64,000 nt of DNA, from NCBI GenBank assembly GCA_016709025.1, contig JADJEQ010000004.1, positions 186,001 through 250,000 on the forward strand, in the 5' to 3' direction. Shown here piece after piece: positions 49,140 to 59,465 of the stretch. The DNA comes from Bacteroidales bacterium (lineage in GTDB: Bacteria; Bacteroidota; Bacteroidia; Bacteroidales; Lentimicrobiaceae). A program made the translations under genes and the position numbers. The notes beneath the pieces are model-generated. The model worked only from the letters and a program-made list of their open reading frames with translations, was not told the origin of the DNA and ran no database searches. Each line of letters opens with the position of its first letter. Position 1 is the stretch's first letter.

Positions 49140-49391
49140 TGAAACAGCGGGGATAGCCAACCCCAATCCTTAAAAAACCTCTAAAAAGGTAAATGTCAAC
49201 GCGAATTGACTTGGTACGAACCAAAAAAAACAAAGGCTGAAAAAAGTATTCAATTTTCCGGACATTTTACTGCACGCAGCACAATCGCCCGCGCTGGGTT
49301 ACGTATACAGTTGTATATGCTATTCGACTGCGAAAGTGGAGACTCATCCAACCTGAGAGATGTAATCAAACGGTTATTTAATCGACAAAAA
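49140..49391 (+). promoter_or_regulatory. Duplicated leader, copy B
   Basis: Homologous to 46895-47228 at both ends, with a diverged middle. An in-frame ATG at 49206 lies inside it and is not taken as the gene start. Confidence 0.5.
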
Positions 49392-49814
49392 ATGAAAAGA
49401 AAACTTTTCCTGTTAGGCTTTGCGATGCTTATTACCATCGCTCCGGCTTTGGCCGGTATCGTCATTAAAACCACTGTATCTATCGGACGCAAGAGCCGCG
49501 ACTGTTATGGTTTCGGTTTTTGTATAATCACAAGCAGTTCTTCATATGCCGACGGGGCCATCAATGGTACAATCGATGTAAATGAGGAAAGAGGAAGCAT
49601 GATTATCAGTATCAACGAAAGTGATATTCAGAAAGTGCAACCCGATAAAATGATGTACTTTAGTAACAAGAGTACAGTAATTTTCGCTGAAGACTATGCA
49701 TTGACAGAAGATCTGAACAGAGCTCTACAGGCTAAAAAGCCAATCCTGATAAAAAAGGGGAGTTACGATCTGAGCTACAGCAACGGGAAATTCTTCATTG
49801 AAATTCCACTTTAG
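49392..49814 (+). CDS. Small secreted protein, 140 residues
   Basis: Start chosen at 49392 where a clean signal peptide begins (MKRKLFLLGFAMLITIAPALA). The mature part has VIKTTVSIGRKSRDCYGFGF with two cysteines (DCYGFGFC), then DVNEERGSMIISINESD. Beta-rich; no family recognised. Its leader is homologous to that of the 47229 gene. Between them lies the dead protease gene. Confidence 0.65.
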   Translation: MKRKLFLLGFAMLITIAPALAGIVIKTTVSIGRKSRDCYGFGFCIITSSSSYADGAINGTIDVNEERGSMIISINESDIQKVQPDKMMYFSNKSTVIFAEDYALTEDLNRALQAKKPILIKKGSYDLSYSNGKFFIEIPL

Positions 49815-49820
49815 GAGTAT

Positions 49821-49850
49821 CCGGGAGGCTGTATTAAAAAAGCCTCCCGG
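49821..49850 (+). terminator. Terminator-like hairpin
   Basis: Perfect 10-base stem CCGGGAGGCT / AGCCTCCCGG with a 10-base loop. No T-run follows, so termination strength is unsure. Confidence 0.65.
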
Positions 49851-50236
49851 CATACCTTCCTGCCGAAAATTGTGGATGACACTGTATCACAATTATTTAC
49901 CAAAGGGAATGCATAAGTAATAAATACGAAATCTCAGTTTCAAAACAATCAGTTAAGAATTGAAACCCTTAAAAATCCTGATGGAGCGCTATATTATTGC
50001 AATCCCCCGTATCTCATCATTTACAGGCCGAATGCCTGCGTTTATGCGGCAGGCAGTAAGGTAAAAAGTCTGAAGCGATGAGTTGATCCTGGCTGCCTGG
50101 CCTACAGGCAGGCAATGTCGAAGTTTAAAAGAGTTCCGATGGAGTGATGAAGCATTCTTTTCGTTTTGGAACCATTTTACCCTTGACTAAATAACAGAAA
50201 CATAGCCCAATAACGAAACATGATAAATACGCACAA
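49851..50236. other. Intergenic region
   Basis: No gene. A GCCTGGCCTACAGGC hairpin lies near 50097-50113. Confidence 0.5.
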
Positions 50237-51226
50237 ATGGATACCACCATGAGAAATAACCGCATCTCAGGCAATGGTGGGAGAATCAGGTATTGGTACA
50301 ATTGGAATTCATATAGAATATCAATATTTCTGTTTCTCATAATGTCTTCTTATCAGGTCACTTCCCAGGACAGCTGCAATCAGGTAACATCCAGTCCTTT
50401 AAGACAAGTAACCATTTTGACCATGATTGACTTTTTCACCACCTTTACAGGAATTGCATATGTAAACGGTCAGACCGCCTATGAGAAGAACAATTTACAT
50501 CTATACTACAATATAACCATCAACAATAAAATCAAGTCAGGCCAATTTAGCTTAACAACTTACTATTTCACCGAATTCGGAATCAGATCCTTTGCAGATA
50601 GTATAACCTCAATCACTGAAGATCAGTATTGTTTTAAAAATTCGCTTTCATACCAATTCGGCGAATCGAAATTTGCACTTAACATCGCTACCAATTCTAA
50701 AAGCCAGTATTTCAGACATGATGAATACAGGCTTGATAGTGCCGGGCATCTCGATAAATATATATATACTTCCTATCTGTCTCCTGGCTATAAGAATTTC
50801 TCCGGAGGTCTGAAATTTGAGGCCAATGAGCATTTTACCCTTGAACTCGGGTTGGTAAACGGCAAAACAACGAGAATTAAAAATCAGGACATATTTAACA
50901 GCAGGGGAATTGATAAATTGTATGGCTTGGATAAGGGGACAACCAAAAAAACCGAATATGGCGTAAATCTGGTTCTCACCATAACACCAACCCAGGTGTT
51001 GAAAAACCTATACTTTGAAAACTTCAGCCAATTCAATGTCAGTAAATCCGGTTTTCATTACCTGAAATATGCGAAAGCCGATGTTAACAATGCCTTTCAC
51101 TATATCTTTCTGAAGCATTTCCGCCTTACCCTGCGCACCCTTTGCCAGTATGATATTGCGGTAAGTCCGAAGGTAAAGGTGGTGAATAATCTTTCGATCG
51201 GGTTTTATTTGAATAACCGGTTTTGA
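50237..51226 (+). CDS. Predicted outer-membrane beta-barrel protein
   Basis: 329 residues. A hydrophobic N-terminal segment (ISIFLFLIMSSYQVTSQ) ends in a signal cleavage site after a longer than usual polar start; a shorter start at the internal Met before SSYQ is less likely. The mature part has many alternating amphipathic strands (NNLHLYYNITINNKIKSGQF, EHFTLELGLVNG, KHFRLTLRTLCQYDIAV) and ends in NNLSIGFYLNNRF with a terminal Phe, the barrel-insertion signal. Substrate unknown. Stands alone before the low-complexity block. Confidence 0.7.
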   Translation: MDTTMRNNRISGNGGRIRYWYNWNSYRISIFLFLIMSSYQVTSQDSCNQVTSSPLRQVTILTMIDFFTTFTGIAYVNGQTAYEKNNLHLYYNITINNKIKSGQFSLTTYYFTEFGIRSFADSITSITEDQYCFKNSLSYQFGESKFALNIATNSKSQYFRHDEYRLDSAGHLDKYIYTSYLSPGYKNFSGGLKFEANEHFTLELGLVNGKTTRIKNQDIFNSRGIDKLYGLDKGTTKKTEYGVNLVLTITPTQVLKNLYFENFSQFNVSKSGFHYLKYAKADVNNAFHYIFLKHFRLTLRTLCQYDIAVSPKVKVVNNLSIGFYLNNRF

Positions 51227-52380
51227 GGGAGGTTAAGGTTGAGGCTGAGGTTGAGGTTGTATGGGGGATGTGTTATGTCCAGATTAAATTTTTGTTTTTG
51301 TTGTTTTAATTGGGTGTTGTTGTTTTGTTCGTTGGTTTTTGATTTTTTTTGTTGTTTATTTTTTTTTTATTATTTTTTTTTTTTTTTGATTTTTTGTTTG
51401 TTTTTTTTATTTTTTTTTTTTGAGTTTGTTTTTTTTTTTTTTTTGTGTGGGTTTTTGAGGTTTGTTTTTTTTTTTTTTTTTTTTTTTTTGTTTGTTTTTT
51501 TTTTTTTTTTTTTGGTGTTTTGTTTTGTTTTTGGTTTATTTTTTTTTTGTTTTATTATATTTTTTGTTTTTTTTTTTTTTTTTTTTTTAGATTTGGTTTT
51601 GGATGATTATATTTAGATTTTTTTTAGATTTATTTTTTTATAATTTTGTTGTATATTTTTATATTTGGATTTTTTTTGTTTGGTTGAGGTTTGTATTTTG
51701 TGTTATTGGTTTTGTTTAAATATTGTTTTTTGTTTTACAATAAAGATTAATATTTGTTAAAAGGATTTTTTAATAATGAGATAATTGAAAGGGATGATTT
51801 ATAAAGGAGAAAAAATTGTTGTAATTGAAAGAGAAATAAAGTTGTTTATTTGATGAAAGAGTTATTAAATGTTAAAAAAGTAGAAAAAATGAGTTAAAAG
51901 AAAAAGTTTATTTGATTGTAAAAAAAAAAAATTTTTTGTTGAAGAAATGTTTTAAGAGAAAGTTGATTTGATTTTGGAAAAAGAAGTAAATTTGATAATG
52001 TTGATTTGATTATAGAGGAGAAAAAAAAAATAAAATTTTTTGAAAAAGAAAAAAGATTTTTTTTTTAATGATTTTCTTTTCTTTCTTAGTTATTTTTTCA
52101 GATTTTTGTTTTATAGGATTTAATATCTTTGGTTATTTGAGAATTGTTTTCTATAGAATTGTTTGATATTTGTTTAAGGATTTAATTTGTTGAATTGTTT
52201 TGATAGAAATAAAGAAGTAGTAAGGTTATTAGAATTAAATAGGTATATAGTTAGAAAGAGAAAAAAAAAACGAAAGAAAAAAAAGAATGGAAAAAGAATA
52301 AAGAAAACAAAGTGAAGAAAAAGGATAAAAAAAATTTTAGAAAAGAAAGATTTTTAAAGAAAGAAAGAAAGAAAGAAAGG
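51227..52380. repeat. Low-complexity, C-depleted tract
   Basis: After a short GGTTGAGG run (51232-51262), the + strand has only about ten C in some 1,080 bases (51301-52380). It is T-rich to about 51700 (long T runs broken by G), then A/G-rich, ending in GAAAGAAAGAAAGAAAGAAAGG. No real coding sequence; translations are poly-Phe-like. Confidence 0.9.
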
Positions 52381-53033
52381 AGGGATGGATGGATTGGCAA
52401 GCCAAAATAAAAGTTCAAAGGTTCAGAGTCAGGTCAGGGTTCAAGGTTCAGTTGGCAGTTGGCATTGGCTTGGCAAAAAAGTCCAAAAGTCCAAATTGTT
52501 CAGCTCAGGTTCAAGAGTTAAAGAGTTAAAGGGTTCAAAGGTTCAAGAGTTTCCCGCCGAAAAGGCGGGACTTCGCTTCGCTTCGCAAGGGTTCAAGAGT
52601 TTCAAAGTTTCAGAGTTTCAGGGTTACAGTGTTACAGGCTTTCCCGACTGACTTACACAATGTTGAATTTGATCGTAATTTAAGCCCGTCAGGCGGGGTT
52701 AATAAGTTACAAGTTTCCTGAGTCCGGTGGTTGAGCGGTGGTTGGTGAGCATTTCGTCGAACCAAGCCGAAACCATCCGGATTTTGGATTACCCGCCAAA
52801 ATGCTGAAATTGAGCATGAATTAAGCCGGTCAGGCGCTTGCCCGACTGACTTAACCAGTGCTGAATTTGATCGTCATTTAAGCCGGTCAGGCGGGGTTAA
52901 TAAGTTACAAGTTTCCTGAGTCCGGTGGTTGAGCGGTGGTTGGTGAGCATTTCGCCGAACCAAGCCGAAACCATCCGGATTTTGGATTGCAGAATTACAG
53001 AATCAGAGATTGCGGAATACCTGAGTCATCCCA
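52381..53033. repeat. Repeat spacer with a 120-base direct duplication
   Basis: GGTTCAAGAGTTAAAGAG-type runs (52420-52625), then two copies of a unit at about 52663-52790 and 52862-52988 that hold GTCAGGCGGGGTTAATAAG and GAGCGGTGGTTGGTGAGCA. The latter is the reverse complement of the dispersed CTCACCAACCACCGCTC element at 12561 and 26523. Confidence 0.85.
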
Positions 53034-54044
53034 TTACCTGCCGACGCCCTGACGTTCAAGCATCCATCCGGGATACTCGGGTTCTAATTTACTCACCTCA
53101 TTTAATTCCATCATTTCATGATCATCCAGTTTAACATTGACTGAATTTAAGTTATCGGTTAATTGCTCCTGTTTATTGGCACCAATAATTACAGATGTTA
53201 CCACAGGTTGATGCAACAGCCAGGCCAGCGCAACCTGGGCAACACTCACTCCTTTTTTCTCTGCAATGAGTTTCATCACGTCCACAATGCCGAAGGCTTT
53301 TTCTTTGTTTACCGGAGGAAAGTCGAAATTCACCCGCCTGCCTTCTTTTGTTTCAGCATCGCGGCTGTATTTACCACTTAAAAATCCTCCCGCAAGGGGA
53401 CTCCATACCATTAAACCCACTTTCTGATCCAGCAGCAGGGGAATCATTTCCCGCTCCAGGTCGCGGCTTGCGATGGTATAATAGGCCTGGAGAGAGACAA
53501 ATTTACTGAGATGCCGTTGTGCGGAAATGCCCAGGGCTTTCATCAGTTGCCAGGCCGCAAGGTTGCTGCACCCGATGTACCGCACTTTTCCGTTTTTAAC
53601 CAGTAAATCCAGTGCTTCCAGGGTTTCTTCCAATGGGGTAAGCCTATCAAATCCATGAATCTGGTATAAATCAATGTAATCCATCTTTAAACGGGTCAGG
53701 CTTTCATCGGCCTGCTGTAAAATATGTTTTTTACTTAGCCCTACTTCATTGGGGCCTTTACCCATTTGCCCGCGGACTTTTGTCGCGATCACCAGATCGT
53801 CGCGTTTCAAACCCAGATCGCGGATCGCCTGACCGGTCATTTGTTCGCTCAATCCTTCACTGTAGATGTTGGCCGTATCAATAAAATTGATTCCGGCATC
53901 GATAGACTGCCTGACCAGGCTGTTCACCTGATCCTGGGGAAGTGTGCCTATGGCCGTCCACATCCCGCGACCACCAAATGTCATGGTTCCAAGGCAAAGT
54001 TCTGATACAAATAAACCTGTGTTTCCCAATAAATTGTATTTCAT
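53034..54044 (-). CDS. Aldo/keto reductase
   Basis: 336 residues. NADPH-dependent carbonyl reductase fold. Seen: LGTMTFGG near residue 20, the catalytic Asp and Tyr in INFIDTANIYSEGLSE, Lys in VIATKVRG, His in DLYQIHGFD, and the cofactor-binding C-terminal VTSVIIGANKQEQLTDNL. Cytosolic; substrate not known. Length is normal for the AKR12/13-like bacterial group. Isolated gene. Confidence 0.93.
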   Translation of the reverse strand: MKYNLLGNTGLFVSELCLGTMTFGGRGMWTAIGTLPQDQVNSLVRQSIDAGINFIDTANIYSEGLSEQMTGQAIRDLGLKRDDLVIATKVRGQMGKGPNEVGLSKKHILQQADESLTRLKMDYIDLYQIHGFDRLTPLEETLEALDLLVKNGKVRYIGCSNLAAWQLMKALGISAQRHLSKFVSLQAYYTIASRDLEREMIPLLLDQKVGLMVWSPLAGGFLSGKYSRDAETKEGRRVNFDFPPVNKEKAFGIVDVMKLIAEKKGVSVAQVALAWLLHQPVVTSVIIGANKQEQLTDNLNSVNVKLDDHEMMELNEVSKLEPEYPGWMLERQGVGR

Positions 54045-54351
54045 AATTGCAGCTTTTGGATGATTGGTTTCGAAATGTTTGTTTTAATCTTATCTGTTTC
54101 TGTTATCCTTTTAAACATGGTTGTCAGCGTTTTGTTCGTATTTTCTCAGTTCTCAATAAGGTTAAGGTTGAGGTTGAGGCTGAGGTTGAGGTTAAGTTGG
54201 AATATTGGAATAGTGGAATATTGGAATGTTGGAATACTGGGCATTGGATATTGGAAATTGGAAATTGAAAATTGGAAATTATAACCCTTAAGCCACGATG
54301 ATCGCGTCTCTGAGCGAATGTGGGTCCTGCGACACTCAGGGTGGGCGGTGC
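54045..54351. repeat. Repeat spacer
   Basis: GGTTGAGGTTGAGG run (54150-54190), then a GGAATATTGGAATAGTGG run to 54290. No gene. Confidence 0.7.
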
Positions 54352-55053
54352 TTATTTCCTATCGGCAGTCGGCGTGCCTTCGTTGTCGTTTCGCCACAGG
54401 ATGGTGGAGAAATTGCCCACGGTTGGGTTGAATCCTTTTACGATCAGCCAAATTGCGAGGGTTGTTTCAAAAGCGAATACAGGAATCGTAAGCAAAGCAC
54501 TCCATAACGAAATCTGAGGAATTACCCCGGACATCACCAGCCCGGCGCAGGCAAAAACAAGGAACCCGGCTGCCAGTCCGGGGATGCCGATAAAGCGCGG
54601 GACCAGTTTTGATTGAAGCAATATCCGGCTTAACATCAGGGTAGAGGCCCCCAGGGCAAGGCCGGGGCCCGGCAGAAAGGTCATGTGATGGATGGCCAGC
54701 AGCAATTTGCCGGCAGCCAGGTAAGCAGGCAGTTCCTGAGCCGCTGCGCCTGAAAACCCCCGGCTTAAGGTTGCGACCGACAACAGGCCGGAAGCAGCCG
54801 TAATGATCAGGGTAGCCTCCAGCAGCCTGAAACAGACATAGCCGATGGCCAGACTTTCATTTTCCTTATTTAATACCGGATACAGGATAAGCGCGCTGCC
54901 CATCACGGAAAAGGCAAGAAGCAGTTCACAAAAAGCGCCCCATATTACCCCGGGTTCACCGGCAGCACCTTTCAGCATCTCAGCGGCACCGCTCAGTTCA
55001 GGCCGGGTTATAGCAAAACCTGTGATTGCCGCGGCTATCGTTATTAACATCAA
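54352..55053 (-). CDS. DUF4386 membrane protein, start damaged by a stop codon
   Basis: 233 residues from ATG 55053. Six or so membrane helices, matching the DUF4386 family (GSALILYPVLNKENESLAIG, FRLLEATLIITAASGLLS). Upstream, ATG 55089 reads MNQTE, then TAA (55074-55072), then TRSLGV in frame before this start. That resembles the normal opening of the family interrupted by one nonsense codon. Translation may restart at 55053, or the TAA may be a read error. Function of the family unknown. Confidence 0.8.
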   Translation of the reverse strand: MMLITIAAAITGFAITRPELSGAAEMLKGAAGEPGVIWGAFCELLLAFSVMGSALILYPVLNKENESLAIGYVCFRLLEATLIITAASGLLSVATLSRGFSGAAAQELPAYLAAGKLLLAIHHMTFLPGPGLALGASTLMLSRILLQSKLVPRFIGIPGLAAGFLVFACAGLVMSGVIPQISLWSALLTIPVFAFETTLAIWLIVKGFNPTVGNFSTILWRNDNEGTPTADRK

Positions 55054-55089
55054 TACCCCTAAAGACCGCGTTTATTCTGTTTGATTCAT

Positions 55090-55688
55090 CTTTTCAGTTT
55101 AGCCGGTGTTTCTGCCGGTCAGTTTCATAACCATTCATTGTTTGCAACCGGATTGTCTGTCAAACCTGGTTTATAGGTTCTACCATGAATGTTGCAGGAA
55201 AATTTTGTTTATAATTATTTTCTCACCCGCCGCGGCGGTACAAGTTGTGTTTCTTTGTTAAATAAAAATTAAGCAAAGGTTCACGGAGGTATCACAGAGT
55301 TACACGGAGCTTACTTTCCTCACATTAAATGTTAAAAGCTCCTGTCTGCATTTCAGTTCATGGAAAAACAGGATTCCGGAGGCTGAAACAATTGATTCTG
55401 GTGCATTCGGCAACTACTGCGATAGTGCCTTACTTTTATTCTTAGCCACCAAAACACAAGAGCACGAAAATCACCAACTTTTTTCCTCATATTTGTGTAA
55501 TTTGGTGTGTTGAATTGATTGGTGGCAGAAGATTTGTTTTTAATCATACAATAGTGATTTCAATTAAATATACCTGCGAGAATCAGTGCAGAACCTTTTT
55601 TAAGTTAAAGAATCTGAAAGCCGTTGAAAGCAGAAATGAAGACCGGGTGGAATTCATTTCTGCTTTTCAGACGTGCCTGCGGATCAGG
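55090..55688. other. Intergenic region, nothing recognised
   Basis: 600 bases with no gene; short ORFs lack coding character. No strong hairpin with T-run found. Confidence 0.5.
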
Positions 55689-58122
55689 TTAAAAATACAG
55701 GCGGTACATCAGGTTGGGATAGAGGCCGAACTGCCTTACATAACCAATATTGCCGGCAACCTTCTCGTCGTAATACTCCGAAAGCCGGGCCGTTGAGTTG
55801 GTTATGTTATCGAGGTTCACAAAGAGTTCATGGGTAACCTTCTGTTTGTTCCACTTGTAGCCGGCCGACAGGTTGATCTTGTAAAAATCCTCAAACTTAT
55901 TATCATACGCTTTGCTATAATCCAGGAATTTATTGCCCGCGGGATCCACAGCCAGGTTGCCCTGCGCGTCCCTTAACAAGGGAATGTAGTGCTGTCCGCC
56001 GCCGAGAAATACCCTGGCATTCAGGTTCAGTGTCTGGTTTTTCTTTTTCCCGCGGTTCGCGAATTCCTTACCGAATAAGACATTTACCAGGTATTTGTTG
56101 TTGTATTGTGTATTCCGCTCAACGCCTTCAAGCGTTTTGTAGGTTGAATTGAAGAGGGAAGCATTGATCAGGTAGTAGTAATTGTTGCTGAAGAAACGCT
56201 CCATCGTGAGTTCCACGCCATAGTTTTTGCCGGTCCCTTTGTTTACCAGTTCCACGTACTGATAACTGTTACCTTCATTGATGGTTGAATAGGAACTGCT
56301 GTCGTTGTTTTCAACCGGCAGATTATACAGGTTCTGGTAGTAGGCTTCAAGTTTAAACCTTAAATTTTCGCCGAAACGTTTTTCGTACCCCAATACGTAA
56401 TGGTCTGCTTTCAGCAAATCCAGGTCCTTGTTGGGTTCCGTTACGCTTCCGTCGGCCTGTTGTACCCGTGCAAAATAATTGTGCACGCTTTCCATGGTGC
56501 TGTGTTTCCCGTAACCGGCGCTCAGCGAAGCGGTGCTGCTCATCTGCCAGTTGACGGCAAATCTGGGTTCAATGGTGCTCTTTTGGTTGTACAACACATT
56601 CATGTTATGCAATCCGGCAACGATCGTTATGTTTTCGTTTACCCGGTGTTTGAGGCTGATAAAATTGCTCAGGGTACCGATATTCTGATTGAAATCGGCC
56701 AGTGTAAACATCACATTGGAACTGTCCTGCACGCTGCGCTGTTTGTAATCATAACCCAGGAGCGCGTATTTTGAACCTATCTGCAGGGTGTTTTTCGCGT
56801 TCAGCTTGTTGTTGTAGGTCACCGCCGCGCGGTAGGCCGGATTTTTGATCCTGCTCTGATAATCCAGTACCCTGTTGCCGACCGAGTCGTTCAGAAATTC
56901 GCCCTGCATGTCGAACATTTTTGTCGTTTTCACCTTGAAAACATCTTCTTGAATGCCGCTGTTTGAATAGGAAAGCGTGGTTTTGACAAAGCTGTTTTCA
57001 TTCAGGGGGATGGTATGGTTCAACCCAAAATCCATGAGGTTGTTGTCCTTGTTGTAATCCTCGGTCACATCGGAAGTAAGGGTTCCGTTATCCGGTGTCG
57101 CAACCTTGTCGGCCTTTACATCTGTGATTGAACCGCCGCTGATCCCGACCAGGCCGAAGACCGAGAACACGCCTGCTTTTCCGGCCGGCAGCACCAGTTT
57201 AAAAGCCCCGTCGCGGTAGCTGAGGTCACCGTCGATGTCCAGCAGGCCAAGCTTGTTGAGCAGGGAGATGGTAGAGTACCTGTAATTGATCAGGAAAGAA
57301 CCCCCATAGCCCTTTTTAAGCGGTCCTTCGAGGGTTGCTTCCGTCCCCTGTATTCCTATTCCCATGGATGTCTCGAACTTCTGGTTATTTCCATTCCTGA
57401 GTTTTACATCATACACGCCCGATAACACATCGCCATACTCCGGCGCAAACGCCCCGGTTGAGAAGTCAGAGGTACTGAGCAGGCTGTTGTTCAAAGCGCT
57501 GATGCCACCGGTGACCGAGTTTTGATCGGCAAAATGCGTAGGATTGGTAATCTCCGTCCCGTCAAGCCGCCATTGAATGTATTTTGGTGAATTGCCCCTG
57601 ACGATGATGTCGTTTTGCCCGTTCTGGGAAGTGGTGACGCCCGAAAAATTGGTCAGTATTTTTGAAGGGTCGCTCAGGCCCCCGGCATAACGCTGTGTTT
57701 CGGCCGTGGATATGGAGCGCGCGCTGATAAGGGCCATCTGATTCATCGCCTCTCCTTTGTTTTTATTGGCTTTGATGACAACGCCCTTCAGTTCTGCAAC
57801 AGATTCCTGCAATACAAGATTCAAGACGATTTCTTTACCGGAGTTTAACTCGATGTCGGAAATGGTTTTGTTTTCATACCCGATGTAGGATAGCTGAAGG
57901 GTAATTCTGCCTATAACTAATTTTTCCAGTCTGAACTCCCCGTTCAGATCGGTGGTTGTTCCGATCAGCGGGTTGCTGCCGGCGACTTTGATGGTCGCCC
58001 CGATCAGGGTAGTTTGCTGTCGGCGTCGGTGATGGTGCCTCTCAGCGTTTGTGTCGGCTGTTGACTAAAGCATGTCCTGATAACATGACAAATAGTAAGC
58101 TTATGTAAATTAGGTTTTTCAT
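55689..58122 (-). CDS. TonB-dependent receptor with carboxypeptidase-like domain, two frameshifts at the 5' end
   Basis: The intact frame begins at ATG 57824 (711 residues), but the gene really starts at ATG 58122 (MKNLIYISLLFVMLSGHA). Two one-base deletions, in an A3 run at 58066-58068 and a G3 run at 58007-58009, separate signal peptide, QQPTQTLRGTITDADSKLP and LIGATIKVAG. Domains: signal, carboxypeptidase-like regulatory domain, plug (DIIVRGNSPKYIQWRLDG) and barrel (ending NLMYRLYF). Imports an unknown ligand with TonB energy. No SusD gene is adjacent. Two deletions so close together may be read errors. Confidence 0.85.
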
Positions 58123-58751
58123 AGTTTGTCCTTTTGTATAAATTGATTATTGGTTTATGCAAAAGTCCGTCAAGAAGTGCGCGTCCACAATTTGTTTATG
58201 CACAGCAAATGAAGATGTCTGCAAACTCCTCTTTTATGTCTGCAAAACAATTACAGGGAATTTATAAAGCATGGCTTTTGTCAGGTTAAAACAAGAAACA
58301 TTCTGCCACCGGGGGAATGTTTAGAGTGCTGTTTCAAAATGAATTATGGTTTTATTGGAGGTTTTTTTATCCCCGTCTTATCCCCCTTTGCCTTCGACTC
58401 CGCTCAGGCACCGGGGGACGATGACTTTTTAGTTTCATAGATACATGACGTTCTGTTAGCAGGTTCTCTCCCCTGTCTGCATGCTGAGAGTCGAAGCATC
58501 AGGGGGAGCCAGAGGGGGTACACTTTGAATTGGAGAAGTTATTTTGAAAGTATTGCTTAGCTCAATACTCCGTTAGTATTTTTTAAACAACTGATTTACA
58601 TGGTATTGGATAACAAGATGAATAATTTTCAACAACACGATAATCAACACTTTGCTGCCTGCCCCGCCACTTTTGCGGGGTCTTTGCGTCTTTGCGTGAT
58701 TCTTAAAATTAGCGGACTGTTGTTAGCCGGCACATTAAAATAAAATTTCAC
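58123..58751. other. Intergenic region
   Basis: No gene. Holds a CCTTCGACTCCGCTCAGG block at about 58393 and a CTTTGCGTCTTTGCGTGA phrase near 58681. Neither has a recognised role. Confidence 0.6.
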
Positions 58752-59465
58752 CTATTTATTCCCCGGAAAAAAAGCCCTTTTATTGATAACCTGCGAAAAA
58801 AGCTCAATGTAAGTCTCCGATATCGGGATGATCTGTTCTGCAATTCTAATTCTTCTTCGTTCGATGGATTCAATTTTATTGATGCCTACCATATACGATT
58901 TATGAACCCTGCACACCAGGTTCGGAGGCAGAATCTGTTCCAGTTCACTGAAGTTCTGCAGGGTCATAATCCTTTTGTTTACTGTATGAATTCTCCGGTA
59001 ATCCCTCATTCCTTCTATATACAGAATATCACTGATATTGATTTTCTCCAGGCGGTTCTCCGTCTTTACGAAAATAGATTCGGGCGGAACAGTGTTAGCA
59101 GACTGGCTGATGTTCTCCTGGGCCTTGTTTACGGCCTTCAAAAACCGGTCAAACGTAAACGGTTTCAGCAGATAATCGGTTACATTGAGCTCATACCCCT
59201 TTAAAGCATATTCCTGGTAAGCGGTGGTAATAATAACCTGGCTGTCAATTTTAGAACTTTCCAGCAACTCGATCCCCGACAGTTCATCCATATTGATGTC
59301 CAGGAAAAGCAGATCCACTTTATTGGATTTCAGATAGAAGAGGCCATTGATGGCATTGTCGAACGTACCGCTCAGGTTCAGAAAGGGTATTTTACTGACA
59401 AAGTCACTGGTTCTCCTGAGCGCCAGGGGTTCGTCTTCTATGATGATGCAGGAGTATTTATCCAT
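58752..59465 (-). CDS. LytTR response regulator
   Basis: 237 residues. Receiver domain (Asp in DLLFLDINMDELSG, Lys in DYLLKPF) then a LytTR DNA-binding domain (IFVKTENRLEKINISDILYI given here as LEKINISDILYIEGMRDY, then RVHKSYMVG). Its start overlaps the stop of the kinase gene by 8 bases, so the two are translated together. Typical partner of a LytS-type kinase; target genes unknown. Confidence 0.94.
   Translation of the reverse strand: MDKYSCIIIEDEPLALRRTSDFVSKIPFLNLSGTFDNAINGLFYLKSNKVDLLFLDINMDELSGIELLESSKIDSQVIITTAYQEYALKGYELNVTDYLLKPFTFDRFLKAVNKAQENISQSANTVPPESIFVKTENRLEKINISDILYIEGMRDYRRIHTVNKRIMTLQNFSELEQILPPNLVCRVHKSYMVGINKIESIERRRIRIAEQIIPISETYIELFSQVINKRAFFPGNK

Noticed and set aside
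49206..49391. Earlier start for the 140-residue secreted protein
   Set aside because: The extension lies in the duplicated leader and would bury the signal peptide.
51239..51616. 125-codon + strand ORF rich in Phe
   Set aside because: It is a translation of T-rich low-complexity sequence with no start signal or domain.
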